Below are positions 8,974-19,150 of a DNA stretch of 64,000 nt, piece by piece. The position numbers and the translations under genes were made by a program. Location: assembly GCA_016946835.1 (NCBI GenBank), contig JACVTC010000044.1, forward strand, positions 246,001 through 310,000, given 5' to 3'. This stretch comes from Neocallimastix lanati (nom. inval.) (Eukaryota; Neocallimastigomycota; Neocallimastigomycetes; Neocallimastigales; Neocallimastigaceae). Within the stretch, counting starts at the first letter, position 1. Each line of letters opens with the position of its first letter. The notes below the pieces were generated by a model, which made no database searches, was not told the origin of the DNA, and saw nothing but the letters and a program-made list of their open reading frames with translations.

Positions 8974-11766
8974 TTATTTATTTATGTTTATGTTTTTTTG
9001 CTTTTTTATAAAACTATTTTCACTGTAGATTACTTCTATTCTATTTTGATTTTTATTTAAATGAATGAATTTTATAAATTCATCCGGGATATCTGAAATT
9101 TTATTTAAATTCACAAAGTTATAATGTTTAGAAATTAATTCCTTAATATGATTTTCATCGATGATTAATTTTATTCCTTTCTCCAGGGAATACTCTACCA
9201 ATACTTTGAACATCTCAAGATTATTATGATTCATCGTCCAAAATATGGAATTAATTCCATTTTTATCTTTTTCATTCAAATTCAAAATAATACCATTTTG
9301 GATGGCATAATCTATGAGTAATTGAACCATTTTAATATCATTATGAAAAGTGGCTTCTAAAAGTGGATACTCTCCATTTCTATCTTTTTCATTTAAATTC
9401 AAAATAATTTCATTTTGGATGGCATAATCTAGGAGTAATTGAACCATTTCAAAATTCTTATTAGAAGTGGCCTTTAAAAGTGGATACCATCCAAATATAT
9501 TGTCTTTTTCATTCATATCTACAATAATATTTTTTTCATTGGTATAATTAAGGAATAGTTTAACCATTTCAACGTTACCATTATGAATGGCTATTAAAAG
9601 TGGAAAGCATCCATCTTCATATTCATCTTTTTCATTGATTTCCAAAATAATTTTATGTTCACTGGCATAATCGATTAATAATTGAATCATTTCAGTACTA
9701 TTCCGACGAGTGGCTTTTAAAAGTGGATACTCCCCCCGTTTATTTTTTCCATTAATATCTATAATCATTTTATTTTGATTGGCATATTCTATTAATAATC
9801 GAATGATTTTAATATTTTTTTTTGAGATGGCTATTAAAAATGGATAAGATCCATTTCTATCTTTTCCATTTAATTCCAAAATAATTTCATTTTGGATGGC
9901 ATAATCTATTAATAATTTAACCAGTTCAGTATTATTATTAGAAGTGGCTTCTAAAAGTGGATACATTTCATTTCTATCTTTTTCATTCAAATTCAAAATA
10001 ATTTCATTTTGGATGGCATAATCTAGGAGTAATTGAACCATTTTAATATCATTATGAAAAATGACTTCTAAAAGTGGATACCTTCCATGATTATCTTTTT
10101 CATTCAAATTCAAAATAATTTTATTTTGGATGGCATACTCTATTAATAATTGAACCATTTCAGTATTATTAGTACAAGAGGCCAATAGAAGAGGATACTT
10201 TCCATAGTTTTGTTTTTCATTTACATTTAAAATAATTTTATTTCCATCGGCATAATCTACCAATAATTTCACCATTTCAAGATTATCTCTTTCAAAAGCT
10301 TGTAAAAGTGGATAATTTCCAGTGTTATCTTTTTCATTTATTCCCAAAATAATTTCATTTTCTTTGGCATAACCCATTAATAATTGAACCATTTCAGTAT
10401 TATTTTTACAGATGGCATTCAATAGTGGATACTCTCCATTTCGATCTTTTTCATTTATTTTCAAAATAATTTCATTTTCTTTGGCATAACCCATTAATAA
10501 TTGAACCATTTCAGTATTATTTTTACAGGTGGCATTCAATAGTGGAGTCTCTCCATTTTTATTCATTTCATTTATCGTCAAAATAATTTTATTTTCTTTG
10601 GCATAACCTATTAATAATTTAACTATTTCAATATTACTATTACTTGAGGCCGTTAAAAGAGGATACCATCCATATTTCTGTTTTTCATTTATATCTAAAA
10701 TAATTTTATTTTGATTGGCATAATCTATTAATAATTGAACTATTTCAATAGTGTCAAGAGAAGTGGCACTCAAAAGTGGATACTCTCCATTTATTTCTTT
10801 TTTATTTAATTCCAAAATAATTTCATTTTTATTGGCATAATCTATTAATAATTTAACTATTTCAATATTAGCATTATTAATCGCTATTAAAAGTGGATAA
10901 AATTCATATTTATTTTCTTTTTCATTAATTTCCAAAATAATATTATTTTCATTGGCATAATTTATTAAGAGTTGAACCATTTCAATATTATTATTATTAG
11001 TTGCACTTAAAAGTGGATAAAATCCATATATATTTTCTTTTTCATTGATTTCCAAATTAATATTATTTTCATTAGCATAATTTATTAATAATTGAACCAT
11101 TTCAATATTACCATTATTAATCGCTATTAAAAGTGGATACCATCCATCATCATCTTTTTCATTTATTTTCAAAATAATATTATTTTTATTGGCATAATTT
11201 ATTAAGAGTTGAACCATTTCAATATTACCATTATTTATCGCTATTAAAAGTGGATAAAATCCATATTTATTTTCTTTTCCATTTATTTCCAAAATAATAT
11301 TATTTTTATTGGCATAATTTATTAAGAGTTGAACCATTTCAATATTATTATTATTAGTTGCACTTAAAAGTGGATAAAATCCATATTTATTTTCTTTTTC
11401 ATTGATTTCCAAAATAATATTATTTTTATTGGCATAATTTATTAATAATTGAACCATGTCAATATTCTTACCATTAATGGAATATAAAAGTGGATACCTT
11501 CTATCATCATCTTTTTCATTTAATTCCAAAATAATATTATTTTCATTGGCATAATTTATTAGCAATTTAACTAATATAATATTATCTTTATGAGTGGCTA
11601 AGAGAAGTGGATACCATCCATTTTTACCTTTTTCATTCAAATTCAAAATTTCTTTATTTTCGGTGGCCTTTTCTAAAATATCTTTTACATTTTGAATATT
11701 ATTACTTCGAATAGCATCTAAAATATTTTTATAATTTCCTCTAAATAAATTCAAAATAAACGACAT
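8974..11766 (-). CDS. ankyrin-like protein with N-type 39-residue repeats
   Basis: A 930-residue protein. The short N-terminus MSFILNLFRGNYKNILDAI is unlike the basic leader of the other family members. Twenty-one repeats of about 39 residues follow, with the pattern YPLLxATxxNNIEMVxLLI then YANKNNIILEINEK. The helix-turn-helix core is ankyrin, but the linker is about six residues longer than the usual 33. The C-terminal cap (about residues 845-925) contains NHNNLEMFKVLVEY, KLIIDEN, FVNLNKISDI and YSENSFIKK, and is shared with the proteins ending at 17781 and 44301. There is no signal peptide or clear membrane segment. The upstream region lacks the conserved family flank, so this gene may be regulated differently. 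It is intact throughout. A protein-binding scaffold role is expected from the fold, and the ligand is unknown. Confidence 0.88.
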   Translation of the reverse strand: MSFILNLFRGNYKNILDAIRSNNIQNVKDILEKATENKEILNLNEKGKNGWYPLLLATHKDNIILVKLLINYANENNIILELNEKDDDRRYPLLYSINGKNIDMVQLLINYANKNNIILEINEKENKYGFYPLLSATNNNNIEMVQLLINYANKNNIILEINGKENKYGFYPLLIAINNGNIEMVQLLINYANKNNIILKINEKDDDGWYPLLIAINNGNIEMVQLLINYANENNINLEINEKENIYGFYPLLSATNNNNIEMVQLLINYANENNIILEINEKENKYEFYPLLIAINNANIEIVKLLIDYANKNEIILELNKKEINGEYPLLSATSLDTIEIVQLLIDYANQNKIILDINEKQKYGWYPLLTASSNSNIEIVKLLIGYAKENKIILTINEMNKNGETPLLNATCKNNTEMVQLLMGYAKENEIILKINEKDRNGEYPLLNAICKNNTEMVQLLMGYAKENEIILGINEKDNTGNYPLLQAFERDNLEMVKLLVDYADGNKIILNVNEKQNYGKYPLLLASCTNNTEMVQLLIEYAIQNKIILNLNEKDNHGRYPLLEVIFHNDIKMVQLLLDYAIQNEIILNLNEKDRNEMYPLLEATSNNNTELVKLLIDYAIQNEIILELNGKDRNGSYPFLIAISKKNIKIIRLLIEYANQNKMIIDINGKNKRGEYPLLKATRRNSTEMIQLLIDYASEHKIILEINEKDEYEDGCFPLLIAIHNGNVEMVKLFLNYTNEKNIIVDMNEKDNIFGWYPLLKATSNKNFEMVQLLLDYAIQNEIILNLNEKDRNGEYPLLEATFHNDIKMVQLLIDYAIQNGIILNLNEKDKNGINSIFWTMNHNNLEMFKVLVEYSLEKGIKLIIDENHIKELISKHYNFVNLNKISDIPDEFIKFIHLNKNQNRIEVIYSENSFIKKQKNININK

Positions 11767-12410
11767 CCTTTTTATTATATAAATATTTCTATTTCCAATA
11801 GAATTGATAAATTATAAAATTTTCTACTTCTTATACTTCTATATAACCATTTCTTTTTTTTTTTTTTCTTTTTAATTTATTTGTATATTTTTTTTTATTT
11901 ATTAAATTTTGATATATTATTCTATAAAAAATTTATAAAAGTATAAAATATGAAATATTATAATGTAATTAAATATATTTAAATATAGTTTTATTTTAAA
12001 TAACTTTTTGAGGAATCTTTTCTATTTTTATTTTTAATTTTTTTTATTTTTATTTTTATTTTTTATTTTTATTTTTTTAAAATATATTATATTATATTAT
12101 ATTATATTATATTATATTATATTATATTATATTATATTATATTATATTATATTATATTATATTATATTATATTATATTATATTATATTATATATAAATAT
12201 AATATTAATTTAATTTGCAAAAAATATTCTTAAAAATACTATCAAACTCATCGTTTACATAAATTTATTTAACTAAACATAAATTAATAAATATACACGT
12301 GTTTTTAAAATTTTTGCAATGTTTTAAGTTTTGTTTAATGAAGTCTAAACAAAAAAAAAAAAAAGTTAAATAAAAATCCATTAATTTATACATCAATAAA
12401 TAATATTATA
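11767..12410. other. spacer with an ATATT pentanucleotide satellite
   Basis: From about 12082 to 12192 the sequence is a clean (ATATT)n array. The rest is A/T-rich. The first 60 bases or so upstream of the ATG at 11766 (minus strand) differ from the family flank. No gene seen. Confidence 0.7.
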
Positions 12411-13012
12411 GTAATACCAAGAAGTATAATAACCTCAACTACGATTTTTATATTAATGTCAATAATAACATTAATCATGATAATAATAATAACAACATTA
12501 ATAATATTAATAATTAAAATTAATATTAATCATTAAAATAATAATACTAAAATAAATAACAATATCTATATTTTTTTTTTCTTAAATTATTGCTTTTAAT
12601 AATAAGGAATGATATTTATTAATTTGATATGACTTTTAATAAAAATACTAATAATTTAGTATATTTATTTTTATTTTATCTATTTTATTTTTCTTTTTTA
12701 AATTATTTAGTTATTTATTTATTAATTTTTATATTTATTATAATATATATATATTAGTATTATAATATTACTTCAATTAATAAATTATAAATATTTTATA
12801 ATTATTTTAATTCGGTTAATTTTAACCATATACCAAAAATATATTCTCTTTCTTTAATTTTAGATTCAACAATTATATTTAATCCATCACTGTTCCAAAT
12901 TATAGGTTACTAATCTAATTTTTTAAAATAATAGAGAATTTCTATATATAAATTACCATATATATAAAAGAAAAAAAAAAAAATTCCATCATTCAGTGTT
13001 AATTGTTAAATT
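12410..13012 (-). pseudogene. trypsin-fold protein C-terminal relic with 3' flank, copy D
   Basis: On the minus strand, 12800-13012 reads as the degraded end of the protease-like gene (GAGAATTTCTATATA reversed, GGTTACTAATCTAATTTTT, GAAAGAGAATATATTTTTG reversed). The TATGCATGGTAT piece seen in the other relics is deleted. 12410-12800 is the matching downstream flank, homologous in reverse to 5230-5515. No frame survives. Confidence 0.65.
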
Positions 13013-13014
13013 TT

Positions 13015-13163
13015 GGTTTTATATAAAAATTTAAATTTTATTTCTTAATATTTTTAATATTTTTATTATAAGATAATTAATTATAAAAATAGAAAAAGAA
13101 AAATATATTATATTATAAATATATAAAATAATAAATAATTATATATAAATGTATTTCGGACGT

Positions 13164-13207
<44 letters not shown>

Positions 13208-13260
13208 TTTTACATATAAATATTTATATTTTGTATTACATGATGGTTGATTTTATTTGA
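13015..13260 (+). repeat. partial ankyrin 5' flank module
   Basis: Contains AATATTTTTATTATAAGATAATTA, ATTTCGGACGTAATTTTT with a poly-T run of about 38 bases, and TTTATATTTTGTATTACATG. These are the plus-orientation flank pieces found before the leader genes. No leader follows. The sequence switches to unrelated coding-like DNA near 13260. Confidence 0.6.
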
Positions 13261-13870
13261 ATGTTCTTGAGTTTTTCCTTGAATAGCAAAGATCCCATTC
13301 ATCGGCATGATTGTATTTGAGGGTTTTTTTTTTTTTTTTGATAAGTTTTTGGTTCTTCATCATTTTCAATTTCAATAGTGTTAATGATTTAATCATTGAT
13401 ATAAATAATACTATTAGGAATATTATTATTATTATTAAAATTTATTTTTATGTTTATAATGATCATTATTATCGTAAATATTGATGGTATTATTGTGATT
13501 AGTAATTTCATTACGTTGATTAGAAAAATTATTACTATTATTATTATGTTAATCTGAAATATTATAATAATCAATATTTAATTATTGTTAAAGTTATTAT
13601 TATTAACATTAGAAAAGTTATTAGTATTATCAGGAATATTATTATTATAAATTACTGTTAGAAATATTATTATTAGGAATATTAATATATTATTAGGGTG
13701 ATTAATAGGAATATTAATGATATTATTATCACCAAGAATAAAATAGTTATTATTGTTAATACTACTGGTAGTATGTTCTTTTACGAATTTTGGTAAATCT
13801 ATGTAGTAGAAAATGACCAAGTTTTCTAATGCCAAGGATTATCGTTCTCAGTGTTCAGAATTAAATTATT
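13260..13870 (-). pseudogene. Asn-rich protein relic, unrecognised
   Basis: Minus-strand frames give protein-like text in pieces: LNTENDNPWH, then after a shift ENLVIFYYIDLPKFVKEHT and SSINNNN, then Asn/Ile-rich stretches, then NTIEIENDEEPKTYQKK and NTIMPMNGIFAIQGKTQEHS. Polyasparagine linkers between conserved-looking blocks are typical of regulatory proteins in AT-rich genomes. I do not recognise the family. Frame breaks and the absence of a proper start suggest a fragment. Confidence 0.4.
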
Positions 13871-14170
13871 ATATCAAATTTTAATTATTTATATAAAATT
13901 TATTAATATTCAATTGAAAAAAATAATTTTTTATCATTCTTTTTTAATAAAATATAAAATATTATTTCATTTGAAATAAGTTATTTAACAATATTTAATT
14001 TTAAAAATATTTTATCATTTCTTTTGAAATAATAATTATTTATATATATTTATTTATGATTGTATAGAATATCTTATAAATTTATGGATTTATTTAATAT
14101 TTATAGGCCACATTGTCAAATGCAGAACTGTAAAATAAACGATTGAGAAATGCCATACATTCTTTATTTA
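13870..14170. repeat. possible TIR-element fragment related to 48253-48530
   Basis: 13885-14100 resembles 48385-48510 (TTTATTAATATTCAATTG then AATAATTTTTTAT and TTCTTTTTTAATAAAATAT). The box at about 14113-14165, read on the minus strand (GGCATTTCTCAATCGTTTATTTT ... AATGTGGCC), resembles the plus-strand box at 48256-48292. The two copies therefore carry the box at opposite ends in opposite orientation, as expected for pieces of one inverted-repeat element. Confidence 0.45.
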
Positions 14171-14379
14171 CAAAATGTATATACATTAATAAAAAATTTA
14201 ATAAAACAATATAAGATACAATTGTAATTACATGATATATATATTTAATACGTTCTATTACATTTTAAATTGTACGAAATTAATAAAGTCTTGTATAATA
14301 TAAAATTTTTATATTTATTAACTTTAATATATTTTTTATATAAAATTTAAAGAAAAAAATATATATATATTTTTTATTT

Positions 14380-14865
14380 ATATAGAATTAACTTTATTAA
14401 TTAGTTTTTAGAGAGTTATAAAATATAATTATAAATTTTATAAAGATAAAATTTTAATTATTAATATTTTTAAATAATATAATCATTTAATATTTTTATT
14501 ATATGATTATTTATTTAAAAATAGAAACAGAAAAAAAATATAAAATATAAATATTTTTTTTTATTTTGGACATAGTTTTTTTTTTTTTTTTTTTTTTAAT
14601 AGATCCCTTTTATTTAAATGAATTTACAATAAAAAAGTTTATTTTTTTTTTTTTTATATTTATTTTTATTTTTTATTTTTTAAATATGAATATATTTATA
14701 TCTTTATTTATATATATGATTATATTTTTTTATAAATAAATAATAAATTTAATAAATATTATTTTTATTATTCATATTTATTAAATAAGAAATATTAATT
14801 TTCAAATAGAAAATAATAAAATAAAAAAAAAAAAAAAAAATTATAAGCGCAATATCAAATATAAT
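14380..14865 (+). promoter_or_regulatory. 5' flank module upstream of the 971-residue ankyrin gene
   Basis: Holds the family islands in order: AATTAACTTTATTAATTAG with TTTTTAGAGAGTTATAA near 14388-14420, TTTTGGACATAGTTTTTT near 14570, TATTTTTTTATAAATAAATAATA near 14727-14750, TTTTCAAATAGAAAATAATA near 14799-14818 and a poly-A run at 14823-14840, 26 bases before the ATG. Regulatory function is inferred from conserved position. The 14170-14380 stretch before it shows nothing. Confidence 0.5.
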
Positions 14866-17781
14866 ATGAATCATCGTGAAAAGAAGAGAGATATAAATTT
14901 TGAAAATTATAGTGATAATGGACATAAATCTAAAAGATTAAAAACTGTAATAAATAATCAAGAAAATGCTGTATATGTAACTTCTTCTGAAATAAAAGAA
15001 AGAATAAAAAATTCTAATATAGAAGCAGAAACACCATTATTTAAGGCTTGTAGTAAAAGTGAAAATAAAGATTTAGTGAAATACTTAGAAGAACATGGAG
15101 CCGATATAAATAAAGATGATGGATGGAATCCACTTTTATATGCCACTAGTAATAATAATATTGAAATGGTTAAACTATCAATAGATTTTGCCAATAAAAA
15201 TAAAATGATTTTTAAAATAAATGAAAAAAATAAATATGGAAATAATCCTCTATTGTATGCCACTGATTTTGACAATATTGAAATAGTTAAACTATTAATA
15301 AATTATGCCAATAAAAATAAAATTATTTTGGAATTAAATGAAAAAAATGATGATGGATGGTTTCCACTTTTAAATTCTACTGAAAGTAATAATATTGAAA
15401 TGGTTGAATTATTAATAAATTATGCCAATGAAAATAAAATTATTTTGGAATTAAATGAAAAAAGTGATAATGAATGGTATCCACTTTTAAATGCCATTAA
15501 TAATGATAATACTAAAATGGTTCAATTATTAATAGATTATGCTAATGAAAATAAAATTATTTTGGAATTAAATGGAAAAAATATATATGGATGGTATCCC
15601 CTTTTATATGCCACTAGATATAATAATCTTGAAATAGTTCAATTATTAATAAATTATGCCAATGAAAATAAAATTATTTTGGAATTAAATGAAAAAAATG
15701 ATAATGGATGGAATCCTTTTATATTAGCCACTAGTAGTAATAATATTGAAATACTTAGATTATTTATAAATTATGCCAATGAAAATAAAATTAAATTAGA
15801 AATAAATGAAAAATATAATAATGGATGGAATCCATTTTTATATGCCACTAGTACTAATAATATTGAAATGGTTAAACTATTAATGGATTATGCCAATAAA
15901 AATAAAATTATTTTGGAATTAAATGAAAAAAATGATGATGGATGGTATCCACTTTTATATGCCACTAATAGTGATAATATTGAAATAGTTAAATTATTAA
16001 TAAATTATGCCATTGATAATAAAATTAAATTGGAATTAAATGAAAAAAATGATGATGGATGGTATCCACTTTTATATGCCACTAATAGTGATAATATTGA
16101 AATAGTTAAATTATTAATAAATTATGCCATTGAAAATAAAATTAAATTGGAATTAAATGAAAAAAATGATGATGGATGGAATCCACTATTATATGCCACT
16201 AATAGTGATAATATTGAAATGGTTCAATTATTAATAAATTATGCCATTGAAAATAAAATTATTTTGGAATTAAATGAAAAAAATGATGATGGATGGAATC
16301 CTTTTATATTAGCCATTAATATTGATAATATTGAAATAGTTAAATTATTTATAAATTATGCCAATGAAAATAAAATTAAATTAGAAATAAATGAAAAATA
16401 TGATAATGGATGGAATCCATTTTTATATGCCACTAGTACTAATAATATTGAAATGGTTAAACTATTAATAGATTATGCCAATAAAAATAAAATTATTTTG
16501 GAATTAAATGGAAAAAGTGGTAATGGATGGTATTCACTTTTAAATGCCACTAATAGTGATATTATTGAAATGGTTCAATTATTAATGGATTATGCCAACG
16601 AAAATAAAATTATTTTGGAATTAAATGAAAAAAATGATGATGGATGGTATCCACTTTTATATGCCACGAATAGTGATAATATTGAAATGGTTCAATTATT
16701 AATGGATTATGCCAATGAAAATAAAATTATTTTGGAATTAAATGAAAAAAATGATGATGGATGGTATCCACTTTTAAATGCCACTAATAATGATAATATT
16801 GAAATGATTAAATTATTAATGGATTATGCCAATGAAAATAAAATTATTGTGAAAATTAATGAAAAAAATAAATTTGGAAATAATCCTCTATTGTATGCCA
16901 CTGATTTTGATTATATTTATATAGTTAAATTATTAATAAATTATGCCATTGAAAATAAAATTATTTTGGAATTAAATGAAAAAAATGATGATGGACGGTA
17001 TCCACTTTTAAATTCTACTAAAAGTAATAATATTGAAATGGTTCAATTATTAATAAATTATGCCAACGAAAATAAAATTATTTTGGAATTAAATGAAAAA
17101 AGTGATGATGGATGGTATCCACTTTTAAATGCCATTAATAATAATAATATTAAAATGGTTCAATTATTAATAGATTATGCTAATGAAAATAAAATTATTT
17201 TGGAATTAAATGGAAAAAATATAGATGGATGGTATCCACTTTTATATGCCACTAGATATAATAATCTTGAAATAGTTAAATTATTAATCGATTATGCCAT
17301 TGAAAATAAAATTATTTTAGAATTAGACGAAAAAGACAATGAGTTATGTTGTAACCCAATAAATATAGCAATAAGTAATAATAATTTTGAAGTGTTTAAA
17401 TTATTGGTAGAGTATGCAATGGAAAAAGGAAAAATAAAATTAATAATCGATGAAAATAGTGTTGAAGAATTAATTTCAAAAGATTATTACTTTGTAAATT
17501 TAAGGAATATTTCGGAAATAAGTCATGAATTAATAACATTAATTTATTTATATAAAAATAAAGATAAAATAGATGTAATATATAGTGAAAATAGTTATTT
17601 TTTGAAAATGTTTAATGAAATTAATGAAAGATATGACTTTAATACTTTACTAACATTTGAATATGAAAATAATAATACTGAAAAAGAAGAAGGATCAATT
17701 AACGAAATATGGGAGATAAATGAAACAAGTAAAGATAGGTTCGAAATTTTTTATTATTACTTTTACAAATTTTATAAATAA
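14866..17781 (+). CDS. ankyrin protein with leader and N-type array
   Basis: A 971-residue protein. Residues 1-50 are a variant of the family leader (KKRDINFENYSDNGHKSKRLK, then SSEIKERIKNSN) with a KRLK cluster fitting a nuclear-localisation signal. One 33-residue E-type repeat (TPLFKACSKSENKDLVKYL, EEHGADINK) joins directly to twenty 39-residue N-type repeats. The C-terminal cap (IIDENSVEELISKDYYFVNL, YSENSYF) matches those of the other N-type proteins, but this one has an extra tail of about 60 residues, Asn/Glu/Tyr-rich, to residue 971. Repeats 1-5 and 16-19 resemble each other in order, suggesting internal duplication. The start at 14866 agrees with the leader start elsewhere. A trypsin-fold gene follows on the same strand 307 bases downstream. 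It is intact, and its binding partner is unknown. Confidence 0.88.
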   Translation: MNHREKKRDINFENYSDNGHKSKRLKTVINNQENAVYVTSSEIKERIKNSNIEAETPLFKACSKSENKDLVKYLEEHGADINKDDGWNPLLYATSNNNIEMVKLSIDFANKNKMIFKINEKNKYGNNPLLYATDFDNIEIVKLLINYANKNKIILELNEKNDDGWFPLLNSTESNNIEMVELLINYANENKIILELNEKSDNEWYPLLNAINNDNTKMVQLLIDYANENKIILELNGKNIYGWYPLLYATRYNNLEIVQLLINYANENKIILELNEKNDNGWNPFILATSSNNIEILRLFINYANENKIKLEINEKYNNGWNPFLYATSTNNIEMVKLLMDYANKNKIILELNEKNDDGWYPLLYATNSDNIEIVKLLINYAIDNKIKLELNEKNDDGWYPLLYATNSDNIEIVKLLINYAIENKIKLELNEKNDDGWNPLLYATNSDNIEMVQLLINYAIENKIILELNEKNDDGWNPFILAINIDNIEIVKLFINYANENKIKLEINEKYDNGWNPFLYATSTNNIEMVKLLIDYANKNKIILELNGKSGNGWYSLLNATNSDIIEMVQLLMDYANENKIILELNEKNDDGWYPLLYATNSDNIEMVQLLMDYANENKIILELNEKNDDGWYPLLNATNNDNIEMIKLLMDYANENKIIVKINEKNKFGNNPLLYATDFDYIYIVKLLINYAIENKIILELNEKNDDGRYPLLNSTKSNNIEMVQLLINYANENKIILELNEKSDDGWYPLLNAINNNNIKMVQLLIDYANENKIILELNGKNIDGWYPLLYATRYNNLEIVKLLIDYAIENKIILELDEKDNELCCNPINIAISNNNFEVFKLLVEYAMEKGKIKLIIDENSVEELISKDYYFVNLRNISEISHELITLIYLYKNKDKIDVIYSENSYFLKMFNEINERYDFNTLLTFEYENNNTEKEEGSINEIWEINETSKDRFEIFYYYFYKFYK

Positions 17782-17986
17782 ATGAATTAAAACTATTATA
17801 TATTTATAATTGTAAATTAAATTGATATTATCTTTGTTGTTGTTGTGGTTATCCTTTTTATATAATAAATTGAAAATTAAATATATTTATTAATTTATAT
17901 ATTTTTATATCTACATTTTTTTTTATTTAAATAAATCTTACATTTATACATATATTATATATTATTTATATATATTTTTTTTAAAA

Positions 17987-18030
<44 letters not shown>

Positions 18031-18088
18031 AATAAATAAATAATAAAATATTAGAGAAAATAATGGTTATGATAGTAAACTAAATGAA
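17782..18088 (+). promoter_or_regulatory. spacer between ankyrin and trypsin-fold genes with a 40-base poly-A tract
   Basis: A/T-rich. Includes poly-A at 17989-18028, ending 60 bases before the ATG at 18089. An in-frame TAA at 18044-18046 rules out read-through or fusion with upstream sequence. Poly(dA:dT) tracts commonly exclude nucleosomes in fungal promoters, and that role here is inference. Confidence 0.45.
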
Positions 18089-19150
18089 ATGATTGTTTCA
18101 AAAGATGATATATTTGATATAAAAATATTTGAAGATATGAAAAAGTCAATTTGTTATATAAGCAGAAAGAATTTTCATGGTACAGGTTTTTTTATTGAAA
18201 TTCCAATTCCATCAAAAGAAAAACCAATGCGTGGATTAATGACGAATAATCATATTTTAAATGAAAAGTCACTTAAATCTGGTAAAACATTTAATATTTA
18301 TATGGATAATAATAAAAATAAAGCAATAGAGATTAAAATTGAAGATAAATATTTTGTTTTTACATCCGAATTAATTGATGTGACATTTATAGAATTGAAT
18401 AAAAGTATTATTGATGAAATAAATCCTATTTTTCTTCATCCTGCTAAAAATAATGCTAAAATAAATGACAAAATTCATATATTTCAATTTCCAAATAAAA
18501 ATCTTTCCTATGCAAATGGAACTATAAAATCGTTTCATAGTTTTGATTATTATCATGATGTTTCCACGGATTATGGATCGCTTGGTTCACCTCTTTTGAA
18601 TAAAAATTTTGAAGTCATTGGAGTTCATAAGGCAAGAAGACCTATGACTTATACTAATGATGTTCTAAATGAAAATATAAATGTAAATTTGGCTACAAGA
18701 TATAGTGAAATTAAATTTGCCATTAGAACATTATATAATAATATGAGTACCTATGGAATAGAAAGAGCTAAAAAGTCAGCAGAAATATTGGATGACTATA
18801 AAATAAGCATGCTAAATGAATACGGGTTAAAATTAAAATTATCTTTGAATGAATTAAAAAAAGAAAAAGAAATAAATAAATATGAATTAGAAATATTACC
18901 CAAATTAATTTTTGAATGTAAATTTTCAAAAGATCTATTATTTTATCGAACAAATTATGCATGGTATATTACAATATTATCAGAAGAAAATAAAATTTCA
19001 AAATATACTTTAGATTGTTTGAAACAATTAGATTGGTCATCTATTAAACCAAATAGTAAAGTATTAAGAGAAAATATTATAACTAGACTTAATGGAAGAG
19101 AATATGTTTTAATTACAAGGTTAAATTTATCAAAATTAAAGTATTTATAA
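18089..19150 (+). CDS. trypsin-fold (PA-clan) protein lacking the usual nucleophile serine
   Basis: A 353-residue protein with the layout of trypsin-like peptidase domains: GTGFFIEIP at 31-39, MTNNHILNE with the likely catalytic His55, SELIDVTFIEL with the likely Asp97, and YGSLGSPLLN at 162-171 followed by FEVIGVHKA. In active members the motif is G-x-S-G-S/G-P, and here the nucleophile position is Leu165. The protein is therefore predicted to be inactive unless another serine takes over. The C-terminal 130 residues are charged and helical-looking, ending in FYRTNYAWYITILSEENK and LKQLDWSSIKPNS. No signal peptide is seen, so a cytoplasmic or nuclear location is likely. First in-frame ATG used. 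The neighbour upstream is an ankyrin gene. Dead relatives lie at 45160 and 57073. Other reading: an active enzyme with shifted chemistry. Confidence 0.82.
   Translation: MIVSKDDIFDIKIFEDMKKSICYISRKNFHGTGFFIEIPIPSKEKPMRGLMTNNHILNEKSLKSGKTFNIYMDNNKNKAIEIKIEDKYFVFTSELIDVTFIELNKSIIDEINPIFLHPAKNNAKINDKIHIFQFPNKNLSYANGTIKSFHSFDYYHDVSTDYGSLGSPLLNKNFEVIGVHKARRPMTYTNDVLNENINVNLATRYSEIKFAIRTLYNNMSTYGIERAKKSAEILDDYKISMLNEYGLKLKLSLNELKKEKEINKYELEILPKLIFECKFSKDLLFYRTNYAWYITILSEENKISKYTLDCLKQLDWSSIKPNSKVLRENIITRLNGREYVLITRLNLSKLKYL

Noticed and set aside
14866..19150. A single ankyrin-protease fusion gene
   Set aside because: The ankyrin frame ends with a proper cap and stop at 17781, and an in-frame stop at 18044 separates the spacer from the trypsin-fold start at 18089.
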